NCBI GenBank assembly: GCA_019137255.1
Contig: WPDH01000062.1
Location: 186,001 to 250,000, forward strand
Direction: 5' to 3'
Length of the DNA stretch: 64,000 bases
Origin: Corinectria fuckeliana
Taxonomy: Eukaryota > Ascomycota > Sordariomycetes > Hypocreales > Nectriaceae
Shown here: positions 34,547-43,921 of the stretch, piece by piece
How positions within the stretch are numbered: the first letter of the stretch is position 1
Layout: the number at the start of each line of letters is the position of its first letter
Notes under the pieces: generated by a model
What the model saw: only the letters and a program-made list of their open reading frames with translations
Told to the model about the DNA's origin: nothing
Database searches by the model: none
Program-made: the position numbers and the translations under genes

Positions 34547-36269
34547 TCTGGCAGTCGACATGCCCTTCGACTTCACCTTCCCCTCGGCCTCCATTGAGCG
34601 TCCTAGTCCTCCCCCCGTCATGAACGCCCTGCCTTTTGACCCGGCCATCCTCGACATGGCTTACAGCCATGCTGCCGGTCACATCTCTGGCCACTCACGG
34701 TCCTCTTCCAAGGCATCTGTCTACTCCGCCGCCTCCTCCGCCGATTCTAATGCCGACTCTCTCTGCTCTCGTCTCACCACTCCTCCCCGTGCCTCCCCCC
34801 CTGTCCGCCATCATGGTCCCATCCTCCTCCCCAAGATCCGCTCTCAGGACCAGAACATCGATGTCACGCCCTGCAACTACCGCATGACCACACCCCCGGC
34901 CCCTCGAGCCTCTCGCCATGCCCGGAGCTACACTAGCCCTGACTCCCTCAGCGGTCTGTCCTACCACTCTCCCGCGCCGGTTACCAGCATCAACTTTTCC
35001 TTCTCCAGCGAGCCTGAGGAGATGCCTGGATCCCTGCTTGCTTCTCCCGCCGCCTTTGTCCGCGAGAACTCGGTCCCTTCTCACGCCCGCCGCGCCTCCA
35101 GCTGCAGCCTCGATGCTTCCACCCTCGACCGGTATGGCTACCCTACTTACCGCCAGATGCCCGCCTACCTCCCTACCGTCGCTCCCCAGCAACAGCAGCT
35201 CGACTATGGCTTCCAGTCCTGCAATGGATACAGCCCCCGTGCTCCCTCGCCCTTGAGCATGGCTGCTACTCCGGATCCTACTCCCAACACCACTATCCTG
35301 ACCTTCCTCACCTCGTCTAACCCGGCCGCCTCGCTGGTTCGCACCATTTCCTTCCCTCTCCGCGACGCCAGCACCAAGCACTTTTGGTGGGACGTCCGCA
35401 ATGTCCGCCCCTGGTCCTCCTTCAACGCTGCCTCCGTGCTCGGCCTCCCCAGCGCCTCTGCCCTCCTGACCCACCCCGTGGCTGAGCCCCTTCTGCCCCA
35501 GCCGGGCTTCGCCTCCCGCCATCCGGAGACCGAGGCCGCCCTCCACTCCATCTACGCCTCCTACTACCTGCCAAAGCTCAACTCTGCCCTGGCCCTCTCC
35601 TCCACCCGGCCCCTGCAGCTCTCCGTCCCTCCCAAGACGTCGGGCATGAACGATCTTCTCTTCATCGCCAACGCTGCCGGCGAGTCCACCACCGCTGCCG
35701 CCATGTTCGGTGGTAAGCCCACAGCCCGCGTAGTCGGCCTCGTCCGCAGCTTCGATCGCTTCAACACGGGCATGCGTGTCGAAGGCAACATCAAGCGTGT
35801 CGAGTACCTTCGCGGTCTAGCTGCCATCCACCACGCCATGCGCGAGCACGGCTGCCGCTATGGCTTTATTCTCACTGAGATCGAGCTCGTCCTTGTCCGC
35901 AATGGCACCGAGGCTACCCCTTTCTTCGGCAACCTCGAAATCACCTCGGTCCAGCTCAATGCCTCTGCTCCCGAGGGTGACGCCTCCACTCTCCCGGTCG
36001 AGTACCCCCTGACCGCCTGCCTCGCCCTCTGGGGTCTCTGCCAGCTGGCTGGTGACGAGACCCCCGCTGGTAACGCTTCCTGGCGCGCCGACATTGGCGC
36101 ACCCGCTGAGGGCACCCGTCGCAAGGCCCAGCCCCGCGACTCGTGGATGCCTCAGCCCCAACTTGCCGAGAAGCGCGAGGCCAAGCGCAGCCGCGGCTGG
36201 GTCTGGCCCGAGGACGCCATTGGCCGCAAGGAGCTCGGCAAGCGGGGTGTGCGTTACGGTGGTATCTGA
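34480..36269 (+). CDS. Unrecognised 576-aa protein, Ser/Pro-rich N-terminus plus a globular C-terminal domain
   Basis: Exon 1 is only 8 nt (34480-34487: ATG TCT AC), followed by a 59-bp intron (gtaagt...tcacag), and exon 2 is 34547-36269. Codon use is strongly C-ending, as in well-expressed genes. Residues ~1-250 are rich in Ser, Pro and Ala with a QQQQ run and look disordered. From ~260 to 500 the sequence looks folded: SFPLRDASTKHFWWDVRNVRPW, then a region with GGKPTARVVGLVRSFDRFN, EGNIKRVEYLRG, and YGFILTEIELVLVRNG. The Glu/Asp-rich strand pattern reminds me weakly of PD-(D/E)XK folds, but I do not recognise the family. The tail (~520-576) is basic. No signal peptide or membrane segment is seen. 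Confidence 0.85.
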
Positions 36270-36872
36270 ATCGACCTCTTCATCGATACGTTTTTTTCTT
36301 TTGCCTGGTGCGACGGTTATGACGTATTGGATAACGAGATCATGTTGATGATAGATGTTGGATGGGATAGATGAAAAGGAACACGATGGCAACGACACGA
36401 CTTAGCTTGAAATCTACTGTAATTCTCTTTATTAATCAAACTCGCAAGATAGAAAAGCGCGAAAAAGGACCACATTGAAGTGGAAAACCAATACAAACCT
36501 CAAAATGAACTCTGGATATGGTTTCAGTGACGATGTGGATTCCAGCACATGATCTATTATCGCTAGTTATAGGAGTGCCATTGTCAGGGCGAGCTAGCAG
36601 TCTACTCTATGCATGGCATCTGCGATAATTGCACCCGTCGTGTCCGAGCTAGCCTTTCAAAGCCGGACTACTATATATCATGGATATCAAATAACCAAAA
36701 CAGTGACATCTAGACCCTCGCTTCAATGACTTCGCAAAGCTCGGTCACCACCCTAAGTATGTCTGCTCAGGGCACTGCCGTACGCGTCATCATTAAGCCG
36801 TAAGGATAGGACCCTGGTTGTAGTCCTTACACATAATTCCAGTATTCTCATCCATTTAGCAGAAATGATCTC
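36270..36872. other. Convergent intergenic region
   Basis: Region of 603 bp between the unknown gene (+) and the permease (-). It is moderately AT-rich and contains no gene that I can support. Confidence 0.5.
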
Positions 36873-38761
36873 TCAGAACGATTGCAACAACTTCTTCCAA
36901 ATGGTCGTTTGGCCCGGAACCTCGCCCCTGGTCACCGTTCCCTTCGCGTCTAGATCCGTCCTCCTGCCACTGTCGAGATCGATAGACCAGCTGCGCCTGA
37001 GGGGATCGCTGCCTTGCCAGTACAGCTTGCCAATCACGTAAATGATTCCGAATAAGGGAACGAGGATGTATGCATCGACGAAGTTGCCAGCGTCGAAGGG
37101 AGACAGTGTTGTCCATCCCTGGACCAGAGCCAAGAAAATGCAGGCGCCCAGTCCGACATACGAGAGACCGGGATACCAGAGGGCCTTGTAAGGCAGTTCG
37201 CTGATGGTTCGGCCTTGGGCGATCCAGGCGCGTCGGAAGCGGATGTGGATAAGGCTGATGCTGCCCCAGACTAGGAATGCGCTCACGCCGGAGAGGTTGA
37301 CAATGTAGCTGTAGGCCTTTGAGGCGCCAGTGGACACGTTCATCATCGAGATGGCGCCAACGGCGTTGGTGAAGAGAATTGCCCAGATGGGAACACCCCT
37401 CTTGTTGGTCCGGCCAAAGATTGAGGGCGCCTTTCCAGACTGTGCCATGTACAAGACGGTTCGTGAGCCGATGTAGATGGAGGAATTGATGGCAGACAAG
37501 CAGGTGATGAGGATGAATGAGTTGATGAGATGGACACCTAGATATCGATTAGTTTATATTCCCGTTGAGACTTGGTGAATTCCTCCCGCATGTGCTCACC
37601 TCCTTCCCAGCCAGCAGTCTGGAGGGCAATGGTCATGGGGCTCTTCAGAGCCTTGGATTCACCGTTGACGAGTCCGTCGGCGTTCGCAGGACAGGTCAGT
37701 CCGAAGAAGAAGGCAGATCCCATGTAGACGAAGATGATGCGCCAGAAGACCTGACGAATAGCTTGGGGAATAGCAGTACCAGGATTGCGTGTCTCAGTAG
37801 CGGCGATGGCGATGGATTCAACACCAGAGTAGAAGGTCGAGCAGAAGACGAAGACAGTGGCAACGCCGCGGAAGCCGTTCCCGTTGAAGGCTCCAGGATC
37901 CTTCCAATACGTGAATCCGAGCGGTTTGTCCTGGCCAACGAGGCCACCTGCAGCATAGACGATAGAGAAGACAAAATAGGCGGTTAGTCCCAGGAGCTTT
38001 ATTAGGGCCAGCCAGAACTCGGCCTCGCCGAATGCCTCAATGCCTAGAAGCTGAAATCCCATGAAAGCGGCCCAGAAGATGAGAAAATAGCCCCAGAGTG
38101 GCACGACAGGCCCCCAGTAGGTCATGATACTGCAAATGACGTTGTATTCATTGGCCAGGACCGCTCCCCAAATTAGGAAATAGTTCCAGCCGACTGCAAC
38201 GGAGAAGGACTTGTCGACCATGCGCTCGGCGAGGGAGATGAACGAGCCTCCGCCGGGGTAGAGGGTTGTTATCTCACCAAGGGACTGCATGATCGAGAAA
38301 GCAATGACACCTGTTTTTGATAGTTAGCTTCAGCTGTGAAATGTGCTACATTGTGTGTGTTTGTGCTTTGGGGGGGGGGGTCATGTTGTGAGATGCCATG
38401 CGCCAGCATCTATCTCACTTAATCAGACTTCATCGTGCTTCCCCACTGAACGAATCTTCGCCTATCTTGTATTCCAAGCTCTGGTCATTTATTCGCCAAA
38501 GGACTCACCAATAACTGCAAAACCGATCAACAACGAAGCTGGACCTCCGTTGTTTAGCGCGCCACCCGCGCCAACGAGTAAACCAGGCCCGATAATACCC
38601 GCAAGGGCCATCATGGAAAGATGGCGGTTCTTGAGACCTCTTTTAACGCCAGAATCCGGGTCAACGGCGCTGTCGTCACCGGAATCCAATTGGTGGGAGC
38701 CGGACTCATAGTCGATCGGGCCGTCGGCGGCGACAAACTTTGGATCTTCGATGGGAGACAT
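36873..38761 (-). CDS. Fungal amino-acid permease (AAT/YAT family of the APC superfamily)
   Basis: Exons 38761-38509, 38310-37600 and 37537-36873 give 542 aa. Introns are 198 and 62 bp, and both junctions fall inside a Gly codon and restore conserved text. A hydrophilic N-terminus (~45 residues) precedes the TM1 signature KNRHLSMMALAGIIGPGLLVG. It is followed by MQSLGEITTLYPGGGSF and about twelve membrane segments in all; the C-terminus is short and basic. Function: proton-coupled amino-acid uptake at the plasma membrane; the substrate cannot be told from the sequence. The first intron contains a GT-rich run followed by twelve G on the + strand (about 38353-38382). Confidence 0.93.
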
Positions 38762-40126
38762 CTTGTGGCTGGGATGCTATTTTCAGCCAGGTAGCAGGAG
38801 TCGGAGGACGTCAAAACAAGGCATGCACAACTGGCCTAGATAGGTATATAAAACAGATGCTGAGGTGCAAAGAGAAAGGAAAAAATAAAGAAAAGGGTCG
38901 ACATAAACTTGTGAGGCGTCGGGATCAACAGTGGCATCACCGGCTCCGCCTGACTAACGCAGGCAGGAGCAAAGCTGCAAAGCCAAGGATCGGCCCCTCC
39001 ACCCAGGTACTTAAACCCCCCAAAGAACCCCATTATTGCCCGAGTTTGCCCAAGACAGGTCTAACCGTGTGGGATACGAAAGTACTACGTACGTAGAAGC
39101 TTAGAGTCAACAGCCCAGCTGGTTACAGGGGTTGATTGAGATATTATCGACTAATAATAAGTATTCGAGAACGGGTCAGCTCGCTGCGGGTGTGCGAATA
39201 TGTGCGAATATGCGCTGTAACAACTTAAGCCTGTAATCACCCTAACTGTCTCTAGACAAACTCGTCTAGAGTCTAACATCATAACTAAAAGTTTGTGGTC
39301 CCTTAGGCTAGGGATGAACTCGCCCACACTACTTCGTACCCATAGATCGCCATGCATATGTGGCTTTCTTTCCTTGTTCCCATGTGATCTGAATGAAGCA
39401 ATTCGATTAGCCACTGTATCGCAATGGGCAAGGCTGAATACGCCATGGCCAATGACAATCACGACATCGCCGACCTGGGAAACAAACAGTGGGGGGCCTC
39501 TCACGCATCTCACGCACGACATCCATGCGTGGATTTCGAGAAGGAAAAAAAGGAGGCTTCCCTTTCAAACCTTCCATGTTAGCATGTGAATCTAAGACGG
39601 GAATGGGCGACGCAACGTAACCTTAAAGCAAGCCAGGGAATTCATTCGCCAGAGACGGGTATTGTTTGGTCATAGTTTGGTGTTGGACCGGATTGTGCCA
39701 TCTTCCTCCCGATGGCGAGAGGCAAATGGCCATGGTGATACGTATTGGTCATGGCTTGCTGGTTTTGATGCGGCATCCAATTAGACATCCATGCCGGCCA
39801 CACCATCGACACATCTGACACTGTCAGCCTTTGCTTTGCAAGAAACCTCAAATACGAGGAGATATTCTCGAACAACAAACATTATCTCGATACTTGGACC
39901 TTCCCTGTCCTTCCTCAAGGCAAACTCCGGGCCATCGGCGCTCCCGTGGGGCCGGCCCGACGATGGTTCCTAGATCGCCCCGGATCCTAGTGCGCGAGGT
40001 CAATCTCGGCTTCTACAGTTCTACATGCAGTGCTTGAGTACGCGGACTAGTATGCTGACCAAACTCCACCGACCGCTATATAATGATTGGTCGTCTATAT
40101 GTATCATGTCCATCACCCTCATAAGC
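38762..40126. other. Intergenic: permease promoter side, 3' side of the PARG-like gene
   Basis: 1.4 kb without a supported gene. It should include the permease promoter (38762 rightwards). Open frames near 39151-39589 overlap on both strands and have no motifs. Confidence 0.45.
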
Positions 40127-41170
40127 TCATACCTCAACACCTCCAAGAACATCTTCAAAAACCTTCAGATTCCCTTCACCCCTGCGGTCAAACACCGCAA
40201 ACCACACCTCCTCCCACCACCCACCCGCAAACTCCGCCTCCTTCAACACCTCCAGCCAGCAGTGAGCGACCTCCTTGGGAGGGTTTTTGAACGCACCGCA
40301 TCCCAGCGCACCTAGCACGAGCAGCCCGTGGTCCCGCTGCGCTGCCATCCGCAGACACAGCCGCATCTTAATCTTGGTGAGCTCTCGGTCCGACGGCCGC
40401 GAGTAGACGATCCTTTCGACAGTGTCGCCGCCTGGCCCGTTGTCGAAGACGATTTTGTCGACGGGCGGGTCGCGCAGCCCCGCGATGCTCAGCATGCTCG
40501 TCACGGGAAGGTTTGAGACGTGGACGTCGGGTATCAGGAGCTTATGACCGGAGGCTTGGTCGGAGCGGATGACGACCACATCAGGCGTGTAGATGCCCAT
40601 GCGCTGCTTCCAGGGATAATAACGTCGGTGCAAAGACAGATACAGCGAGCTGCGGTAGCAGAGGGCCTCCTCCTGCGCACTCGCGCCCTTCAGCCATCCT
40701 CCGCCGGGACTGGTGCTGCTGGCCATGTTCAACACGGCAACCCGGCCAGATGCCGGGGTTTTCGAAGCCGCGAGCGTGATAGCCGCGTTGAAGCTGTCGT
40801 CGTTGACAATCTCGATGGCCGTCTTGCCCGAGGGCGTCCGCTTGGGGCAATCGCCTGCCTTGAGCGGCGGCAGCGAGTCGTAGTAGAGAACCTCGGACTT
40901 GCTGGCATGGATGTTGGGAAGTTTCTGGAGGATGTCGGGCAGAACCGTGCGGGTCTCCTTGGCCACGGCTGCGAGCTCAACATTGCGCCTGAAGCTGCTA
41001 TTGTGTCTGTTGCGCGTTGAAGATGAATTGTGCGGTGGCTGTGAGACAGGTGCTACAGCAGATGAGGATACTACCGGGCCCTCTAATGAAGACGGTGGAG
41101 CAGAGGATATGGGTGCTGGTTTCCTAGAGAGCCAGGTGTCTAACGTTCGCTGGTCGGACGACGATGCCAT
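40127..41170 (-). CDS. PARG-like macrodomain protein (microbial-type poly(ADP-ribose) glycohydrolase, TIGR02452-like)
   Basis: A single exon of 347 aa starting at the ATG at 41170. Residues about 75-340 form the microbial-type PARG fold: a helical cap with LPDILQKLPNIHASKSEVLYY, the strand RVAVLNMASS, then the PARG signature GGGWLKGASAQEE (GGG about 156-158, QEE about 166-168), and the later HGLLVLGALGCGAFKNPP loop that closes over ADP-ribose. Both catalytic-type Glu residues are present, so the enzyme is probably active in removing ADP-ribose chains. The N-terminal ~70 residues are Ser/Pro-rich and begin with a PIP-box-like QRTLDTWL (residues 7-14), suggesting PCNA contact. It lies in tandem with bcs1. 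Confidence 0.9.
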   Translation of the reverse strand: MASSSDQRTLDTWLSRKPAPISSAPPSSLEGPVVSSSAVAPVSQPPHNSSSTRNRHNSSFRRNVELAAVAKETRTVLPDILQKLPNIHASKSEVLYYDSLPPLKAGDCPKRTPSGKTAIEIVNDDSFNAAITLAASKTPASGRVAVLNMASSTSPGGGWLKGASAQEEALCYRSSLYLSLHRRYYPWKQRMGIYTPDVVVIRSDQASGHKLLIPDVHVSNLPVTSMLSIAGLRDPPVDKIVFDNGPGGDTVERIVYSRPSDRELTKIKMRLCLRMAAQRDHGLLVLGALGCGAFKNPPKEVAHCWLEVLKEAEFAGGWWEEVWFAVFDRRGEGNLKVFEDVLGGVEV

Positions 41171-41720
41171 GCTGAGTATGAGCTTCCGAAGGCTTGTGAA
41201 TAGTCGTAAAGTTTCAGATGGAAAAGCAAGTCTGCGTCATTTCTGGCGTGTCCTCTCGCCTGTTTTGGTCAAGTCAAGCCTGCTCGTTTGATGTTGTAGT
41301 TGTAGCTATAGTTGTCGCACACGCGTGCGAGCCAAGTCACTCAGGCGCCAGCATCGCATCAGTCACGCTGACAGCCTAGAATAGTCTAGCTGCGCCCCGT
41401 TCTGCAACTTCGCCCCGAGATGCACCTACCGCCAACATCAGTGACCGCAGCTCAGGAAAATCAACAAGATGTGCCTCAGTATTAGTCTCAGTACGTGCAA
41501 ACTTCACTAAGCGATATGCAACACAGTCTGTCAGATGTATGGCTCGATCGTCTTTTTTGCTATTATACATTGTTCTTGCTCCATATCCAGTGAAGGGGTA
41601 TCTCCAAGTGACCATGGGTGTAGTAGTACAGATTATACATAGGTAGTAGGTAGGCACAGAGAGGACTACACGTGTAGTCATATATGATGGGATCATTTCT
41701 CCCTCCCGAAAGACTGCTGC
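41171..41720. other. Intergenic: between bcs1 3' end and the PARG-like start
   Basis: 550 bp. It holds the promoter of the PARG-like gene (nearer 41171) and the 3' UTR of bcs1 (nearer 41720). No gene is seen. Confidence 0.5.
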
Positions 41721-43121
41721 TCACGCAGGTGTCTTGATCGCACCCTCTGGGACTGCCTCTCCAGCCTCGAACTTTTTTGGGATAAGACCTTCGGCCATGT
41801 CAATAGCGCCTTCCATCTCATTTTTGTTGAACAAAAAGAGGCCCTGGATCGCCGCCGTACTCGTGTGCCTATGCGATGGCTTCCCGTCAGGTCCCACGCC
41901 AAACAAGCCCAGCTTGTCCAGTCGGACAAGGAAGCGCTCCCGGCCTGAGTGGTCCTCGTCCACATCCCCGTAGAAGCGATCCCACATCTGCGCAGCTTGG
42001 AATCGAGTCGCCTCGCCGATTCGGAGCATCATGTCCACTCGGCCAGGTCGGATCAGCGCAGGATCGAGACGGTCAATGTGGTTTGTCGTCAAGAATGCAA
42101 TCCGCTCTTCTCCAGCAGCAACTCCGTCAAGGGCGTTCAGAAGACCTGAGAAGGTCACTGTAGCACCGTTGTATCCGTCGGATTCCCGCTGTCGGCGGTT
42201 GACAAATGCAGCGTCCGCGTCTTCGAGGAGCAACAGGCTCCTCTTGGGAAGCCTAGTCAACAGGTAGGCCAGCTTATCATCCGTCATCCCCATCTCACTG
42301 AGGTTGATCATAGCGACACTGAAGTCCAGCTCTCCTGCCAGCGCCTGGATAAAGGATGTCTTGCCACTGCCAGGGGGGCCGAACAGCAGGTATCCTCTTC
42401 GATATGGGATTCCTCGGTCGACATACCACTGTTGGCGGTCCATGAAGTCTTTCACGTCGTCCACGACTGACTCCTTGACGCCTTCGTCCAGTATCACGGA
42501 AGCCAGCGGTCGCTTCTTTCTGGGGTCCCCCAGGGGTATCCAGTCCATTCCCCGAGCTGAGTATACAACGGTCTTGCCCTCGTTCGCCTTGGCTGCCAAT
42601 CGGTGCGCCTCGCTGAAAACGTCCTCGAAGACGTGGCGGTGCGCCCAGAGCGTAGTCAGCTGGACAATCTCATGCGGCTCGCCCGTGTTCATGTTGGCCG
42701 TGTTGTGCTTTTCTCGATTGACGGCAATGTATGCGCTCCCGAACTTGACGATATGTCGTCCATAGCCAGGTTGTAGGAAGAAGTGCGCATGTGCCGGTCC
42801 GTTGGCGCCCGCTGTTCGCGACGCCGTCGTCGTTATTACGGACAGATTGTGGATTCGAGTGAGGCGGGAGGCGATGAAGCCCAAGTTCTCGCGAGGCTGC
42901 GACAACCAAGCGAGGACCCACGGATAGGCGGGATCCTGCTTGCTGATTTCGACATTGACGAGAAGGCGACGGCGGGCAGCTCCGAAGGTCGCTATCGCGC
43001 CTTTGCGGGCAAAAGCTGCGACGGCGCCTAGGGAAGCGAGGCCGATGCCACCCGCAAATAACGGGTTTTCGAAGAGGGCATTGATATTAAGCACCGATGC
43101 TGAGGCTGATTCCGTCGACAT
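41721..43121 (-). CDS. bcs1: Bcs1-type mitochondrial AAA ATPase
   Basis: A single exon of 466 aa. A hydrophobic segment at about residues 20-40 is the single inner-membrane span, followed by a basic internal targeting region (ARRRLL) and the Bcs1-specific domain (about 45-210). The AAA module has Walker A GPPGSGKT (248-255), Walker B LLLLEDADA with E300/D301, sensor 1 TTNHID, and the arginine region LIRPGRVDM. Bcs1 translocates the folded Rieske protein across the inner membrane for complex III assembly. Filamentous fungi also carry Bcs1-like paralogues; this copy keeps the domain order of the true chaperone, but paralogy cannot be excluded. Confidence 0.88.
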   Translation of the reverse strand: MSTESASASVLNINALFENPLFAGGIGLASLGAVAAFARKGAIATFGAARRRLLVNVEISKQDPAYPWVLAWLSQPRENLGFIASRLTRIHNLSVITTTASRTAGANGPAHAHFFLQPGYGRHIVKFGSAYIAVNREKHNTANMNTGEPHEIVQLTTLWAHRHVFEDVFSEAHRLAAKANEGKTVVYSARGMDWIPLGDPRKKRPLASVILDEGVKESVVDDVKDFMDRQQWYVDRGIPYRRGYLLFGPPGSGKTSFIQALAGELDFSVAMINLSEMGMTDDKLAYLLTRLPKRSLLLLEDADAAFVNRRQRESDGYNGATVTFSGLLNALDGVAAGEERIAFLTTNHIDRLDPALIRPGRVDMMLRIGEATRFQAAQMWDRFYGDVDEDHSGRERFLVRLDKLGLFGVGPDGKPSHRHTSTAAIQGLFLFNKNEMEGAIDMAEGLIPKKFEAGEAVPEGAIKTPA

Positions 43122-43827
43122 GCCTGTGCCTTAAGGAGCTGTCGAGAGTGGTAGATGTTGGATGTGCCACCGAGATGGAAATCTGTACTGATGACTAAGC
43201 GGCGAAAGGAAGCGTGACTTTGGTGAATGCTGAGGATTGACATTAACTTGGGGAGTATTCTTTGTAGTTGCATAGAATACTCGAAGCACTTGTCTGTACG
43301 GTGTCTTTTCTGGTTCGGTCTCCAATGACAATGAGTAAAAAGTGTTGCGGGATACGACGGCAAACAGTTAGCCTCCTTCACATGAAGCATCCCGCCAAAG
43401 ATTGATATCGCCAGGTTTCCATCAAATATCCAAGATCAGGACATGGTACGATTGGGTCTGAAGTTGGTTAGCCACTTAACCATGCATATGAACTATTAGA
43501 GTAGGCATATTCGTAAGTTTATAACATGTAATTACAGCCGTTGAGCGACTGCAGCACAATATCAAAGCCAAACTGACTGACTGACTGACTCTAGGGTATG
43601 TTTACGATGAATGAGGGACGAAAAGCTAGATCAAAAACAAGAAACAACACTAAAATTTTGAGCAATAAATATACTTTCTGCCAGAGAGGTAACAAGCAGT
43701 AAGGAGAGAAGGTATTCATTCATTCATTCATTCAATCGATCGCTTTCTAGATGGAAATCAAATCGACCAAAAATTAAAGACAGAGTAAAGACAAAAAGGA
43801 AAGATTGATGGGCATTGGTAGCTTGAA
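43122..43827. other. Intergenic: bcs1 upstream and tRNA-Ile 3' flank
   Basis: No gene. It contains two microsatellites: (GACT) repeats at about 43572-43590 and (ATTC) repeats at about 43713-43734. Confidence 0.5.
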
Positions 43828-43921
43828 TGCTCCCTGCAGGGCTTGAACCTGCGACCTTCGCATCACCAACACTTGGAAGGAAGTATTAGTACGAAGCTCT
43901 AACCAACTGAGCTAAGGAAGC
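43828..43921 (-). tRNA. tRNA-Ile(AAU) with a ~20-nt intron
   Basis: Read on the minus strand from 43921. Acceptor is GCTTCCT/AGGGAGC, D arm GCTCAGTTGGTTAGAGC, anticodon stem TCGTA/TGCGA with loop CT-AAT-A, and T arm GCAGGTTCAAGCCCTGC. The discriminator base is A at 43828. A ~20-nt intron follows the base 3' of the anticodon, the canonical place. The mature length is 74 nt. The intron boundaries could shift by one or two bases. Confidence 0.93.

Noticed and set aside
34695..35546. 283-codon minus-strand frame opposite the unknown gene
   Set aside because: Gly/Arg-rich antisense shadow of a C-rich coding exon; codon bias supports the + strand frame.
43572..43734. Tandem GACT and ATTC repeats as a possible CRISPR-like or regulatory array
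   Set aside because: These are ordinary tetranucleotide microsatellites with no spacers.
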